Notes under the pieces: model-generated
Databases searched by the model: none
Told to the model about the DNA's origin: nothing
What the model saw: only the letters and a program-made list of their open reading frames with translations
Program-made: the position numbers and the translations under genes
Shown here: in pieces, positions 39,586 through 48,520 of the stretch
How the letters are laid out: every line of letters starts with the position of its first letter
Numbering within the stretch: position 1 is the stretch's first letter
Source of the DNA: Nakamurella sp. PAMC28650
GTDB lineage: Bacteria; Actinomycetota; Actinomycetes; Mycobacteriales; Nakamurellaceae
Assembly (NCBI RefSeq): GCF_014303395.1
Contig: NZ_CP060298.1
Location: 3,243,001 to 3,307,000 of the forward strand
Length of the DNA: 64,000 bases
Direction of reading: 5' to 3'

Positions 39586-39779
39586 GGAAGGCTTGATGAC
39601 GACAGCAGCCGGTGGGTCAGCACTCCTTTAGCCCCGGGCACCGCCTCTTCGGGGATGCCTATTAGCAGACCGTGCGCCCACCGGTTGCCGGCGGCTGGAA
39701 ACTGCTGATGAGATGTCGTGCCCGGGCGGTTGGACGTGAGCACTTGTTCATTAGGTCGCAGAAGCCTCCGCATGCTGCC
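39586..39779 (+). ncRNA. putative bridge RNA of IS110 element B
   Basis: The left end conserved with element A, from GACAGCAGCC (39601) to GCATGCTGCC (39779). The outer stem GGTGGG (39611-39616)/CCCACC (39677-39682) with GCAC/GTGC encloses TTAGCAG at 39662-39668, the reverse complement of CTGCTAA at the right junction (41110-41116). This loop differs from element A at two bases, and the junctions differ at exactly the corresponding two. GATGTC (39712-39717) equals the right end. TCGCAG (39756-39761) fits the left end of element A better than that of B (CTGGAA). Confidence 0.65.
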
Positions 39780-39826
39780 CGCCCGTTCCACCAGGCCAGA
39801 CACGGACAAGGGAAGAGCTGGGGCCA

Positions 39827-41089
39827 ATGCTGTTGATGATCGGCGACGACTGGGCCGAGGACCACCACGACATCGAGATCGAGGACGACACCGGGCGGCG
39901 GCTCAGCCGCGCCAGACTGCCCGAGGGACTGGACGGAATCGCGAAGCTGCACGCGCTGGTCGCCGAGCATGCCCCCGCCGACTGGGTCGACCTCACCCCT
40001 GAGCAGACCGCCGACCGGGTCTTCGTCGGCATCGAAACCGACCGCGGCTCCTGGGTGGTCGCCCTACGAGCATCGGGCTACCACGTCTACGCGATCAACC
40101 CGATGTCCTCGGCCCGCTACCGCGACCGGTACTCCACCTCGGGGGCCAAAAGCGACGCCGGCGACGCCCACGTCCTAGCCGAGATCGTCCGGCTAGACCG
40201 AGCCCATCACCGCGAGATCGCCGGGGACACCAACCTGGCCGACGCGGTGAAGCTACTGGGCCGTGCTCATCAAAACTTGATCTGGGAACGTGTCCGGCAC
40301 GTGCTGCGCCTCCGATCGGCACTACTTGACTTCTTTCCCGTTGCGGTGCAGGCATTTTCGGATTTAGCCGCCACGGACGCCCTCATCCTGCTCAGCCGCG
40401 CGCCGGACCCGGCCCGCTCCGCCCGGCTCACCCGCAGCCAGGTGGTGTCGGCGTTGGCCGCGGCGCGGCGGCACCACATCCAGGACAAAGCCGGACCACT
40501 GCTCACGCTGCTGCACACGCCGGGCCTTCGGCAACCCGCCGCCGTGGAGGCGGCCTACGCCGCGATCGTGCTCGGCCAGGTCAAGATCCTGACCGCTATC
40601 AACGAACAGATCACCGCGATGCAGTCGGTGATGGCAGAAAATTTTGACCGACACCCGGCCGCGCAGATCTACCGGAGCCAGCCGGGCCTGGGACCGGTCC
40701 TGGCCGCCCGCGTCCTGGGCGAATTCGGCGACGACCCGCAACGGTTCGCCAACTCCCGCGCCCGAAAAAACTACTCCGGACAGAGCCCGATCACGAGGGC
40801 ATCGGGGAAAAAATCCGTCGTCCTAGCCCGGCACGCCACCAACCGCCGGCTCGGCGTCGCCCTGCACCTGCAGGCCTACGGCTCCCTCAACGGATCGCCC
40901 GGCACCCGCGCCTACTATGACGCCATCCGAGCCCGCGGAACCGGCCACCACGCAGCCCTCCGCCAAGTCGCCAACCGACTCGTCGGCATCCTGCACGGCT
41001 GCCTCGAGAGCGGAACCCTCTACGACGAAACCGTCGCCTGGAACTCCTCAGCCAGCGTCACGCAAACTGCAATGGCACCCGCCGCTTGA
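39827..41089 (+). CDS. IS110-family transposase (element B)
   Basis: A 420-residue recombinase homologous over its full length to that of element A. It has MIGDDWAEDHHD, FVGIETDRG and GAKSDAGDAHVLAE in the DEDD domain, and PGLGPVLAARVLGEFGD and NYSGQSPITRASGKK in the C-terminal domain. No frameshift or stop interrupts it, so it may be active. The stop codon lies within the conserved right end of the element. Confidence 0.93.
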   Translation: MLLMIGDDWAEDHHDIEIEDDTGRRLSRARLPEGLDGIAKLHALVAEHAPADWVDLTPEQTADRVFVGIETDRGSWVVALRASGYHVYAINPMSSARYRDRYSTSGAKSDAGDAHVLAEIVRLDRAHHREIAGDTNLADAVKLLGRAHQNLIWERVRHVLRLRSALLDFFPVAVQAFSDLAATDALILLSRAPDPARSARLTRSQVVSALAAARRHHIQDKAGPLLTLLHTPGLRQPAAVEAAYAAIVLGQVKILTAINEQITAMQSVMAENFDRHPAAQIYRSQPGLGPVLAARVLGEFGDDPQRFANSRARKNYSGQSPITRASGKKSVVLARHATNRRLGVALHLQAYGSLNGSPGTRAYYDAIRARGTGHHAALRQVANRLVGILHGCLESGTLYDETVAWNSSASVTQTAMAPAA

Positions 41090-41284
41090 CACCAATCGAC
41101 ATGGGATGTCTGCTAAATATGAAGACCCGCTATGCCCACCCCGGGGGGCCGGGAAGACCCCGTCACACGGTGGGGCTCCGGTCAGAACTGCTCGGGATCG
41201 GCGTCAACCTTCTGCCCGAGTCGCCGTCAGGATAGGCAGGGCCGACGGATCGCACAGCCCTTCGGTGAACAGGAGAGGGCGGCA

Positions 41285-41788
41285 GTGGTTGTGATAGAGG
41301 CGGGGACCGACCTCGAACAGCTCTACCAGGACAGCTTTCACACGCTGCTGCGCCTGGCGGTGCTGCTGACCGGCGACCGCGGCGCGGCCGAGGATGCCGT
41401 CCAGGATGCCTTCGTCGGCTTCTGGCGCCGGGTGGAGGCGCTGGACAACCCACAGGCGGCCAAGGGCTACCTGCGCACCGCGGTGGTCAACAATTCCCGA
41501 TCGGTGCTGCGCCGTCGCCGGACTGCGACCCAACATCTGCGGGAATTGCGGCAACCCGATCCGCCGGGAGCAGACAGTGCGCTGCTGGCCGATGCCCATG
41601 ACGAGGAACTACGCCTGGCGGTCGGGCGACTACCTCGAAGGCAACGTGAGGTCGTCGTGCTGCGGTACTGGTCCGAGCTGTCCCTGGCCGAGGTCGCCGA
41701 GACGCTCGGGGTATCGGTCGGCACCGTCAAGTCTTCGGCCAGCCGCGCGCTGGACACCCTGGAACAGAGTTTGGGAGGCACGAGATGA
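41285..41788 (+). CDS. SigE-family ECF RNA polymerase sigma factor
   Basis: A 167-residue ECF sigma factor with region 2 (YQDSFHTLLRLAVLLTGDRG, EDAVQDAFVGFWRR) and region 4 (RLPRRQREVVVLRYWSELS, LGVSVGTVKSSASRALDTL). AGGAGAGGG lies just before the GTG; a second GTG two codons later is also possible. Its stop overlaps the ATG of a membrane PASTA protein, the usual position of an anti-sigma factor. The IS110 element ends 173 bases upstream and could affect its promoter. Confidence 0.9.
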   Translation: MVVIEAGTDLEQLYQDSFHTLLRLAVLLTGDRGAAEDAVQDAFVGFWRRVEALDNPQAAKGYLRTAVVNNSRSVLRRRRTATQHLRELRQPDPPGADSALLADAHDEELRLAVGRLPRRQREVVVLRYWSELSLAEVAETLGVSVGTVKSSASRALDTLEQSLGGTR

Positions 41789-42894
41789 CCAAGCCCGTCG
41801 AGGACCGGCTGCGCAGCGTGCTGCGTGCCACCGCACTACGGGAAGTGCCGGACTCCCTGGTGATCCCGCCGCGGCGGACCGCTACCGGACCCGCCCGCAT
41901 GCGCACCCGAGGGCTACGGCCGTGGCTTTTCCCGGCGGTCGCCGCACTGGCGGCGGCGGTCATCGCGCTGGTCACCACGGTGGTCGTCGTCCGCCATTCG
42001 AGCACCCAGCACGATGCCGCACCGAACCCGGTGGTGGCGGGAACCGTGACGACAACCCCGTCCGGACGGGTGCTGATCCCGCCGCCCGTCACCGCTCTGC
42101 CGGGTGCCACCGCGCTGGCCGGTGTACCCGCGCTGCCTGGTGTCACCGGGTCGTTGAAAGTCGGGGTGGGGCCCGAGGTCACGGTGCCCAGGGACCTGAT
42201 CGGCATGAGCCTCGACCGGGCCTCCGCGGAACTGGCGCGTCTGGGCCTGAAGACCACCCGGCAGGCGGTCGACGGAACTGCGCCGTTGGACATCGTCGTC
42301 GGGCTTTTGGGCGTGGCTGCCGGACGCCGGACGGGTACCGGTTCCACCATCACCCTGCAGGTCTCCAACAACGCGTTGTTCGTCGTTCCCGACCTTTCGA
42401 ACCTGACCCCGGCCGCCGCGGCCGGGCGGCTGAATGCCGTCGGGTGGAAGGGTGACGTCGCTTCGATCAACCAGCGCATCAGTCCGACGCTGGACCCCCG
42501 CTCGTACGGCCGGATCGCGTCCGGTCCGGTCCTGGTGGTCGGTCGGACCGGCGATCCGGTGCAAATCCCGTCCCAGACACCCGCTGCGGGTCGGCCGGCC
42601 AACAAGGCCGTCGGAATCACCGTGGCCGTCTACGGCCGGAAACTCATCACCGTGCCCAGCTTCACGCCCGGGGTCGCGCGCCTGGCCGACATCCAGAACC
42701 AGATCATCACTGTTGGATTCATCGACGTCACCTTCGCGATCGTCGGCCCGGCGGTACCGCCGCACGTGCCGCACAGTTTCATCTCGATCAGCGGAGCCTC
42801 GCCGGGGGACCAGATCCCCTTCGACACACCCATCACGATCACGGTCTGGGGTGATGCTCCGGCCTCCGGCGCGCCGCCGTCGGCGACCAGGTGA
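41785..42894 (+). CDS. membrane protein with PASTA-like domains, candidate anti-sigma or partner of the ECF sigma
   Basis: A 369-residue protein with a cytoplasmic N-terminus of about 45 residues (KPVEDRLRSVLRATALREVP), one membrane helix (LFPAVAALAAAVIALVTTVVVV) and a secreted part. The secreted part contains a Pro/Ala linker and about three PASTA-like repeats, for example TVPRDLIGMSLDRASAELA and VVPDLSNLTPAAAAGRLNAV. PASTA domains bind muropeptides or cell-wall material in kinases and PBPs. The ATGA overlap with the sigma gene and the short cytoplasmic part suggest a cell-wall-sensing regulator of that sigma factor. This is inference; no known anti-sigma domain is visible. Confidence 0.7.
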   Translation: MTKPVEDRLRSVLRATALREVPDSLVIPPRRTATGPARMRTRGLRPWLFPAVAALAAAVIALVTTVVVVRHSSTQHDAAPNPVVAGTVTTTPSGRVLIPPPVTALPGATALAGVPALPGVTGSLKVGVGPEVTVPRDLIGMSLDRASAELARLGLKTTRQAVDGTAPLDIVVGLLGVAAGRRTGTGSTITLQVSNNALFVVPDLSNLTPAAAAGRLNAVGWKGDVASINQRISPTLDPRSYGRIASGPVLVVGRTGDPVQIPSQTPAAGRPANKAVGITVAVYGRKLITVPSFTPGVARLADIQNQIITVGFIDVTFAIVGPAVPPHVPHSFISISGASPGDQIPFDTPITITVWGDAPASGAPPSATR

Positions 42895-42921
42895 GACGGA
42901 CCGGGGATCAGGCGGTCAGGT

Positions 42922-42961
42922 CAGTGCAGTGCAGTGCAGTGCCGTGCCGTGCCGTGGCGTG
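42922..42961. repeat. 5-bp tandem repeat tract
   Basis: Eight pentamers in a row: CAGTG four times, CCGTG three times and GCGTG once, in the short spacer between two convergent genes. The stepwise change of unit suggests slippage followed by point mutation. Confidence 0.9.
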
Positions 42962-42973
42962 GCGACCGCCGCC

Positions 42974-44305
42974 CTACTTCGCCAGGTGACCTGCCACGGT
43001 CAGCTGCGAGAGCAGTGCAGGGTCCGTCAGGCCGCCGACGGCGCGGCGCACCGCTGCCGGGTCCAGCACGGTGCTGTCGAAGCTCGCGCTGATCTCCATG
43101 TGACCCCGCAACCTGATCGCGAACACGCTGATCCCGAGCCGCCCGACCGGATATCCGACACCGCAGTATCGCCTGGCCCCTTCACCGAGCCACGGAACCT
43201 CGGCCAGCCCGGGCAGCGTCGGCATCGAGACGAACGACAGCGTGACGGGTCCGTCCGGCACCGGCGGCCCGTCGTGGGTCGTCCGGCGGATCCCGGTGGT
43301 CAGCGCGCCCATCACCAGACCCGGGAGCGCCCAGCCGGATTCGATGACCTGCTCCATCGCAGTGCCGATGGAGAACGGATCGGTCATGTCCGCGTCGAGG
43401 AAGACGCTCTTGGCCAGATTGCCGAACTTTTTCGCCGCGTCCCGGGAATTTGCCGGTACGTACCGGCGAATGTCGAACAGGCTGTAGTAGCCCGCCGGAT
43501 TCATCGGAATACCCTCGATCATCGTGGCCCGGTAGGTGGCGGCAATCAGGACCGAGGTCAGGGAGACGCCGCGGCAGTTCTGGTTGCGCCAGCGGGTGAG
43601 ATCGCGCAGTTGCGCATTGGTCAGGATCGAATCGGCGAAGGCCGTCTTCCCCTGGATTGCCGGCACGTGCGCCGTGGCCGCCGGCACAGCTGTTGGCCAC
43701 GCGGCATTCTCGGCCGTCGTCGAGGAGCGTATCGGCACCCTGGACGTAGTTCTACGATTGATGATTCTCTTCACCGGGCGCAGTCCCAGTTTCCCCCATT
43801 CGCGGTAGCTCGATCCCGGTTGGCGTATCAGCGTGCGAAGGGCCACCGCGAGCCCGGCTCTGGGTTCCAGGCCCGAAAGACCTTCCTGATGACCCAGGGC
43901 CAACTGCACCACCAATTGCGAGAAGGACGACGCATCACCATACATATGGCTGTGATAGAGACAGATGGAATGTTGGCCGAGGACGATCCGCGGAGAGTTG
44001 GAATCCGCGTCCGGCCGATAGCGGTCGATGTGCTCGGACATCTTCTCCAGATCGGGATCATCGCCGCTGACGATCGCCCGGCGCAGGAAATCCTGGCGCT
44101 CTGCGACCGGTACGGCATTCCACCGACGGGATTTGGCATCGATGGTCGCCGCCAGTGGTGACGCCGGATCTGCTGCCAGGAACCGCATCAGCAGGTCGGT
44201 GAGTTCCGCCGGCGTCGGGACGCTGACGGGCGCGATGGCGATCGCGGTCCAGTGCCCCTCCCAGGGGATGTCGAGCAGTCCGATCCGGCTGTGCGTGGCG
44301 TTCAT
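42974..44305 (-). CDS. condensation-domain-like acyltransferase (PapA/WS-DGAT type)
   Basis: A protein of about 443 residues that resembles CoA-dependent acyltransferases of the condensation fold. An HxxxxD-like element (SHMYGDASSFSQL) sits where the catalytic HHxxxDG lies. A C-terminal half has LSFVSMPTLPGL and LGISVFAIRLRGHMEISASFD, typical of the family's DFGWG-side strands. No substrate can be named. Its ATG overlaps the stop of a glycosyltransferase fragment, so it once belonged to a glycolipid or polysaccharide modification operon. Family assignment is moderate. Confidence 0.55.
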   Translation of the reverse strand: MNATHSRIGLLDIPWEGHWTAIAIAPVSVPTPAELTDLLMRFLAADPASPLAATIDAKSRRWNAVPVAERQDFLRRAIVSGDDPDLEKMSEHIDRYRPDADSNSPRIVLGQHSICLYHSHMYGDASSFSQLVVQLALGHQEGLSGLEPRAGLAVALRTLIRQPGSSYREWGKLGLRPVKRIINRRTTSRVPIRSSTTAENAAWPTAVPAATAHVPAIQGKTAFADSILTNAQLRDLTRWRNQNCRGVSLTSVLIAATYRATMIEGIPMNPAGYYSLFDIRRYVPANSRDAAKKFGNLAKSVFLDADMTDPFSIGTAMEQVIESGWALPGLVMGALTTGIRRTTHDGPPVPDGPVTLSFVSMPTLPGLAEVPWLGEGARRYCGVGYPVGRLGISVFAIRLRGHMEISASFDSTVLDPAAVRRAVGGLTDPALLSQLTVAGHLAK

Positions 44306-44640
44306 CTGATGCCGTCCTTCTCCATCGACGAGGAATTGACACGGTGGTCGCGATCCGGTCGTCGGAGATAGACCTCGACGGTTCGTCGCGCCACCTCCGA
44401 CCAGTCCGGCAGTTCGGCATGGACACGGCCCGGTTGCCAGAGCTGCTCCTGGATGGCCTTGGCGAGCGCATCGGCGTCGCCGGATGGCAGGCAGATCGCG
44501 GCCGGGCCGAGAAAATCGCGGACGATCTCCCGGTGGGCCGGGATGTCGCTGAGCACCACCCGTGCGCCGGCGCAGACAGCTTCCGGCGGCACCATGCCGA
44601 AGGCCTCGTGATCGGACAGCGAGACCAGTAAGGCGGCGGT
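44302..44640 (-). pseudogene. glycosyltransferase family 4-type, C-terminal remnant
   Basis: The last 110 or so residues of a GT-B glycosyltransferase: STAALLVSLSDHEAFGMVPP with the EX7E-type EAFGMVPPEA, then AHREIVRDFLGPAAICLPSG to the end. Upstream of about 44640 the frame reads as shadow sequence of the opposite strand, and no start or donor-domain N-terminus exists. The gene has therefore lost its 5' two-thirds. The stop overlaps the ATG of the acyltransferase-like gene. Confidence 0.75.
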
Positions 44641-45141
44641 GCTGCCCCCGGACGGCGATGACCCCCGGCGCGGGGTCGCACTGGTGCACAAGGTGGTCCG
44701 TCCGTCCGTGGTGCTGCGGGTGGATCCAGCCGACTGGGGGTCCGAGCCGCCACGGGTCAAGCGAAACCTCCAGGAATCGTTGCGGCGCTGCAGGAACCGG
44801 ATGCCGGCGGTCGAGGTGCCGGTGCGGATCAGTTGGGACGGCGCGATCAGCTGTGGCTGTCGATCTCCGGCATGGACGCGACGGGTGCCGAGTTGTCCGC
44901 GGTGACGTGGCTGCAGTCGGAGGCGATCCGGCGGGCGAGTGCGGCCGGCGTCACCGAGGCGGCCTTCTCGATCGGGGTCGACACGGCGAAACTGCGGTGG
45001 AGCGAGCAGGTGCGCAGCCACCACGAGTTCTTCCTCGTCAGCCGCACGCCGTTCGCCCTCGCCACCTTCGCCCTCTACCAGGTGGCCAGGACGGTGCGCA
45101 CGGTCCTGGGTCACCGCCGCGGGTCTGGATCGTCCAGGTAA
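44639..45141 (+). pseudogene. degraded GNAT (BioF2/FemAB-like) acetyltransferase gene
   Basis: Two fragments in different frames look like one gene. A first piece has VVRPSVVLRVDPADW and RVKRNLQESLRRCRNRMPAV, which resembles the mid region of polysaccharide-linked GNAT proteins. A second piece has LWLSISGMDATGAELSAVTW, EAIRRASAAGVTEAAFSIG and AKLRWSEQVRSHHEFF to a TAA, which resembles the C-terminus. The frame changes near 44840, and the first piece lacks an N-terminus. The locus abuts the glycosyltransferase remnant head to head, suggesting a deletion junction near 44640. Confidence 0.55.
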
Positions 45142-45228
45142 ACCGGCAGCAGGCGGCCAGTAGGATCGGTGAGCCTGATCCGCCTGGTTCAGCGCGGTCA
45201 CCAGACCCCCGACCCAAAGGATTCCCCT

Positions 45229-47061
45229 GTGCTTCGCGACCGTCTTGCCGGCTCACTCCGTCCCGCCGACGCCGCCGGGGCGGGGACGCCGGACGAGCGA
45301 GGCAACGGCACCGTGACGCTGGCCGGGTGGGTGGCCCGGCGTCGGGATCACGGTGGGGTCATCTTCATCGACCTCCGGGACTCCTCCGGGGTGGTGCAGG
45401 TGGTCTTCCGGGAAGGGGCGATCCTCGAACAGGCCCATCGGCTGCGCAGCGAGTACTGCATCCAGGTCACCGGCGTCGTCGAGGTGCGTCCAGAGGGCAT
45501 GCAGAACGCCGAGCTGACCACCGGTGCGGTGGAGGTCGACGCCTCGGTCCTGACGGTCCTCAGCGAGGCGGCCGCCCTGCCGTTCCAGATCGAGACCGAC
45601 GCCGAGATCGGCGAGGAGACCCGGCTCAAGTACCGCTACCTCGACCTCCGACGGTCCGGTCCCGCGGCGGCGCTGCGGTTGCGCTCGGCCGTCAACAAGG
45701 CCGCCCGCACGGTGCTGGAGGGTCACGACTTCGTCGAGATCGAGACGCCGACGCTCACGCGGTCCACGCCCGAGGGAGCCCGCGACTTCCTGGTTCCCGC
45801 GCGGTTGCGGCCGGGATCCTGGTACGCCCTGCCGCAGTCTCCGCAGTTGTTCAAGCAGCTGCTGATGGTCGCGGGGATGGAGCGCTACTACCAGATCGCC
45901 CGCTGCTACCGCGACGAGGATTTCCGCGCCGACCGACAGCCGGAGTTCACCCAGCTGGACATCGAGATGTCCTTCGTCGACCAGGACGACATCATCGCGC
46001 TGGCCGAGCAGGTCGTCGGTGCGCTCTGGCAGCTGATCGGTCACGAGATCCCCACGCCCATCCCAAGGATGACCTTCCGCGATGCGATGGATCGCTACGG
46101 ATCGGACAAGCCGGACCTGCGTTACCGCGGCGAGCTGACCGAGCTGACCGGCTACTTCTCCGACACCCCGTTCCGCGTCTTCCAGGCCGCCTACGTCGGC
46201 GCGGTCGTGCAACCCGGCGGCGCTTCCACCCCGCGGCGCGGCTTCGACGCGTGGCAGGACTGGGCCAAGCAGCGCGGGGCCAAGGGCCTCGCGTACGTCA
46301 CGGTGGCGGAGGACGGAACCCTCGGGGGCCCGGTCGCCAAGAACATCTCCGAGGCCGAGCGCGACGGTCTGGTGGACGCCGTGGGTGCCCGCCCGGGCGA
46401 CGCCATCTTCTTCGGAGCCGGTACTCGCCGCGGCGCGCAGGAACTGCTCGGGGCCGCACGTCTGGAGATCGCCCGCCGCGGCGGTCTGATCGACGAGAAG
46501 GCCTGGGAATTCGTCTGGATCGTCGACGCACCGCTGTTCGAACTGGTCGCAGAGTCCTCGGACGACGCCGCGACCGCCGTCGGTGGCGCGAACAGCACCT
46601 GGACCGCGGTGCACCACGCGTTCACCTCGCCGAAGCCGGAGTTCGAGGGCACCTTCGACAGCGACCCCGGCAGTGCCCTGGCCTACGCCTACGACATCGT
46701 CTGCAACGGCAACGAGATCGGCGGCGGGTCCATCCGGATCCACCGTCAGGACGTTCAGGAGCGGGTCTTCGCGATCATGGGTCTGACCCAGGCCGATGCA
46801 CGTGAGAAGTTCGGATTCCTGTTGGACGCCTTCACCTTCGGCGCCCCGCCGCACGGTGGGATCGCCTTCGGCTGGGACCGGATCGTGATGCTGCTGGCCG
46901 GGATGGACTCGATCCGCGAGGTCATCGCGTTCCCGAAGTCCGGCGGCGGTTACGACCCGCTGACCGCGGCCCCCGCGCCGATCACGCAGGCCCAACGTCG
47001 CGAGGCGGGCGTCGACGCGGTCCCGGTCAAGAAGAGCGAAACGTCGCAGGCCGCCGGCTGA
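45229..47061 (+). CDS. aspS: aspartyl-tRNA synthetase (probably non-discriminating)
   Basis: A class II synthetase of 610 residues: an N-terminal OB fold ([20 protein letters not shown]), motif 1 and flipping-loop region ([19 protein letters not shown]), motif 2 in [20 protein letters not shown], the bacterial GAD insertion domain, and motif 3 in [15 protein letters not shown]. Actinobacteria commonly lack AsnRS and use an AspRS that also charges tRNA-Asn; that is family knowledge, not visible here. The GTG follows AAAGGA by seven bases. TAGGAT near 45161 may be the -10 element. Confidence 0.95.
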   Translation: MLRDRLAGSLRPADAAGAGTPDERGNGTVTLAGWVARRRDHGGVIFIDLRDSSGVVQVVFREGAILEQAHRLRSEYCIQVTGVVEVRPEGMQNAELTTGAVEVDASVLTVLSEAAALPFQIETDAEIGEETRLKYRYLDLRRSGPAAALRLRSAVNKAARTVLEGHDFVEIETPTLTRSTPEGARDFLVPARLRPGSWYALPQSPQLFKQLLMVAGMERYYQIARCYRDEDFRADRQPEFTQLDIEMSFVDQDDIIALAEQVVGALWQLIGHEIPTPIPRMTFRDAMDRYGSDKPDLRYRGELTELTGYFSDTPFRVFQAAYVGAVVQPGGASTPRRGFDAWQDWAKQRGAKGLAYVTVAEDGTLGGPVAKNISEAERDGLVDAVGARPGDAIFFGAGTRRGAQELLGAARLEIARRGGLIDEKAWEFVWIVDAPLFELVAESSDDAATAVGGANSTWTAVHHAFTSPKPEFEGTFDSDPGSALAYAYDIVCNGNEIGGGSIRIHRQDVQERVFAIMGLTQADAREKFGFLLDAFTFGAPPHGGIAFGWDRIVMLLAGMDSIREVIAFPKSGGGYDPLTAAPAPITQAQRREAGVDAVPVKKSETSQAAG

Positions 47062-47110
47062 CCTGCACCCGCGCCGCCGCTTCCGGACCTGTCGAGGAGC
47101 GTTGCTCCGG

Positions 47111-48520
47111 TCACCGGTTCTCCGGACGGTGCTCTTCGCACGCTGCCCTGCGGACGGCCTCGACGGAGCGGAGGATGTCCTGGTCGTCGGTCACCCAGTT
47201 GCTCACCGAGATGCGGAGCACCACCCGGCCCCGCCATCGGGATCCGGACATCCACACGGTCCCTTCCGCGAGCAGCCTCGCGGTCACCGCCGCGGTGCGG
47301 AGGTCGTCTCCGAACGCGACGCAGACCTGCGTGTAGACCACCTCGTTGAGGACCTCGGCCCCCTCGATGCCCCCGATACCGTCGGCGAGCGCCCGCGCCC
47401 CGGTGCAGAGCCGATCCACCAGAGCACCGACGCCGGTACGGCCCAGCGACCGGAGCACGGCCCAGACCGGGACGCCCCGTGCCCGACGGGACAGTTCGGG
47501 CACCCGCTCGAACGGGTTCCCCGGGCCGTCGGCGTCCGTGGGCAGATAACTGGCCTGCACGCCGAAGGCCGCCCGCATGGCCCGTGGGTCGCGCACCACG
47601 GCCACGCCGCAGTCGTAGGGGACGTTGAGGGTCTTGTGGGCATCGGTGGCCCACGAGTCCGCTCCGTCCAGACCCTCGGCCAGGTCACGCCTTCGGGGTG
47701 ATGCTGCGGCCCACAGCCCGAAGGCTCCGTCCACGTGGACCCAGGCGCCGTGTCGGTGGGCGGCCGGCACCGCCTCGGCGAAGGGGTCGAAGGCTCCGGA
47801 ATGCAGGTTGCCCGCCTGCAGGCACACGATGGCGGGCTCGCCGTCCGGTATCCGGTCCAGCGCCGCGGTCAGCGCGGTGATCAGGATCCGCCCCTGGTCG
47901 TCGGCTGCCACCGGGGTCGGGCGGCCCAGACCCAGGTAACGAAGGGCGGCGTCGATGGTGTCGTGGCGTTCCGCGCCGACCAGCACGTGAATCCTCGGGG
48001 CGCCGGACAGTCCCTGCGTTCCGACGTCCCACCCGATGCGGTCGAGAACGGAGAAGCGCGCTGCGGCGAGCCCGGTGAAATTCGCCATCGTCGCGCCGGT
48101 GACGAACCCGACGTCGGCGCCGCCGGGAAGCCCGAGCAGGTCCAGCAGCCACTGCGCGGCGCACTCCTCGATGGCCGACGTCGCGGGCGTGGGGGCGCGC
48201 ATTCCGGCGTTCTGGTCCCAGGCGCTCACCAGCCAGTCCGCGGCCAGCCCGGCCGGCAGTGTTCCACCCATCACCCAGCCGAAGAAGCGTCCGGAGCCGA
48301 TCGCCATCAGGCCGGGCTCTGCGCCGATGGCCAGGGCATCGATGACGTCGGCCGGGTCGCAGCCCTCCTCCGGGAGGGGCCCGCCGAAGGTGCGACCCAA
48401 CTCGTCGATCCCCAGTCGGGGCCCTACCTGACGGCTGTCGAGCCGGGTCAGCCAGTCCCTGGCGTGATGCCAGGCGCGTTCGAGTGCCCGCGTGTAGTCA
48501 GCACCGTGGTCGGTCATCAT
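47111..48520 (-). CDS. group II PLP-dependent amino acid decarboxylase
   Basis: A 469-residue fold-type I PLP enzyme of the aromatic amino acid/glutamate decarboxylase group. It has the PLP-contact segment GFVTGATMANFTGLAAAR, the aspartate in HVDGAFGLWA and the PLP lysine in WATDAHKTLNVPYDCG. The substrate is not determined. The ATG overlaps the stop of the upstream SARP-type gene (ATGA), and a second ATG follows immediately. It ends a three-gene unit: tautomerase, regulator, decarboxylase. Confidence 0.88.
   Translation of the reverse strand: MMTDHGADYTRALERAWHHARDWLTRLDSRQVGPRLGIDELGRTFGGPLPEEGCDPADVIDALAIGAEPGLMAIGSGRFFGWVMGGTLPAGLAADWLVSAWDQNAGMRAPTPATSAIEECAAQWLLDLLGLPGGADVGFVTGATMANFTGLAAARFSVLDRIGWDVGTQGLSGAPRIHVLVGAERHDTIDAALRYLGLGRPTPVAADDQGRILITALTAALDRIPDGEPAIVCLQAGNLHSGAFDPFAEAVPAAHRHGAWVHVDGAFGLWAAASPRRRDLAEGLDGADSWATDAHKTLNVPYDCGVAVVRDPRAMRAAFGVQASYLPTDADGPGNPFERVPELSRRARGVPVWAVLRSLGRTGVGALVDRLCTGARALADGIGGIEGAEVLNEVVYTQVCVAFGDDLRTAAVTARLLAEGTVWMSGSRWRGRVVLRISVSNWVTDDQDILRSVEAVRRAACEEHRPENR

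Larger units (their letters stand above)
39584..41111 (+). mobile_element. IS110-family element B
   Basis: This is the second IS110 copy, in inverse orientation to element A. The left end is CT (39584-39585) followed by GGAAGG. The right end is GGGATGT followed by CT (41110-41111). The last 28 bases before and including the core match element A at 26 of 28 positions. Its length between cores, 1524 bp, is close to 1517 bp in element A. It lies upstream of the ECF sigma gene. Confidence 0.75.
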
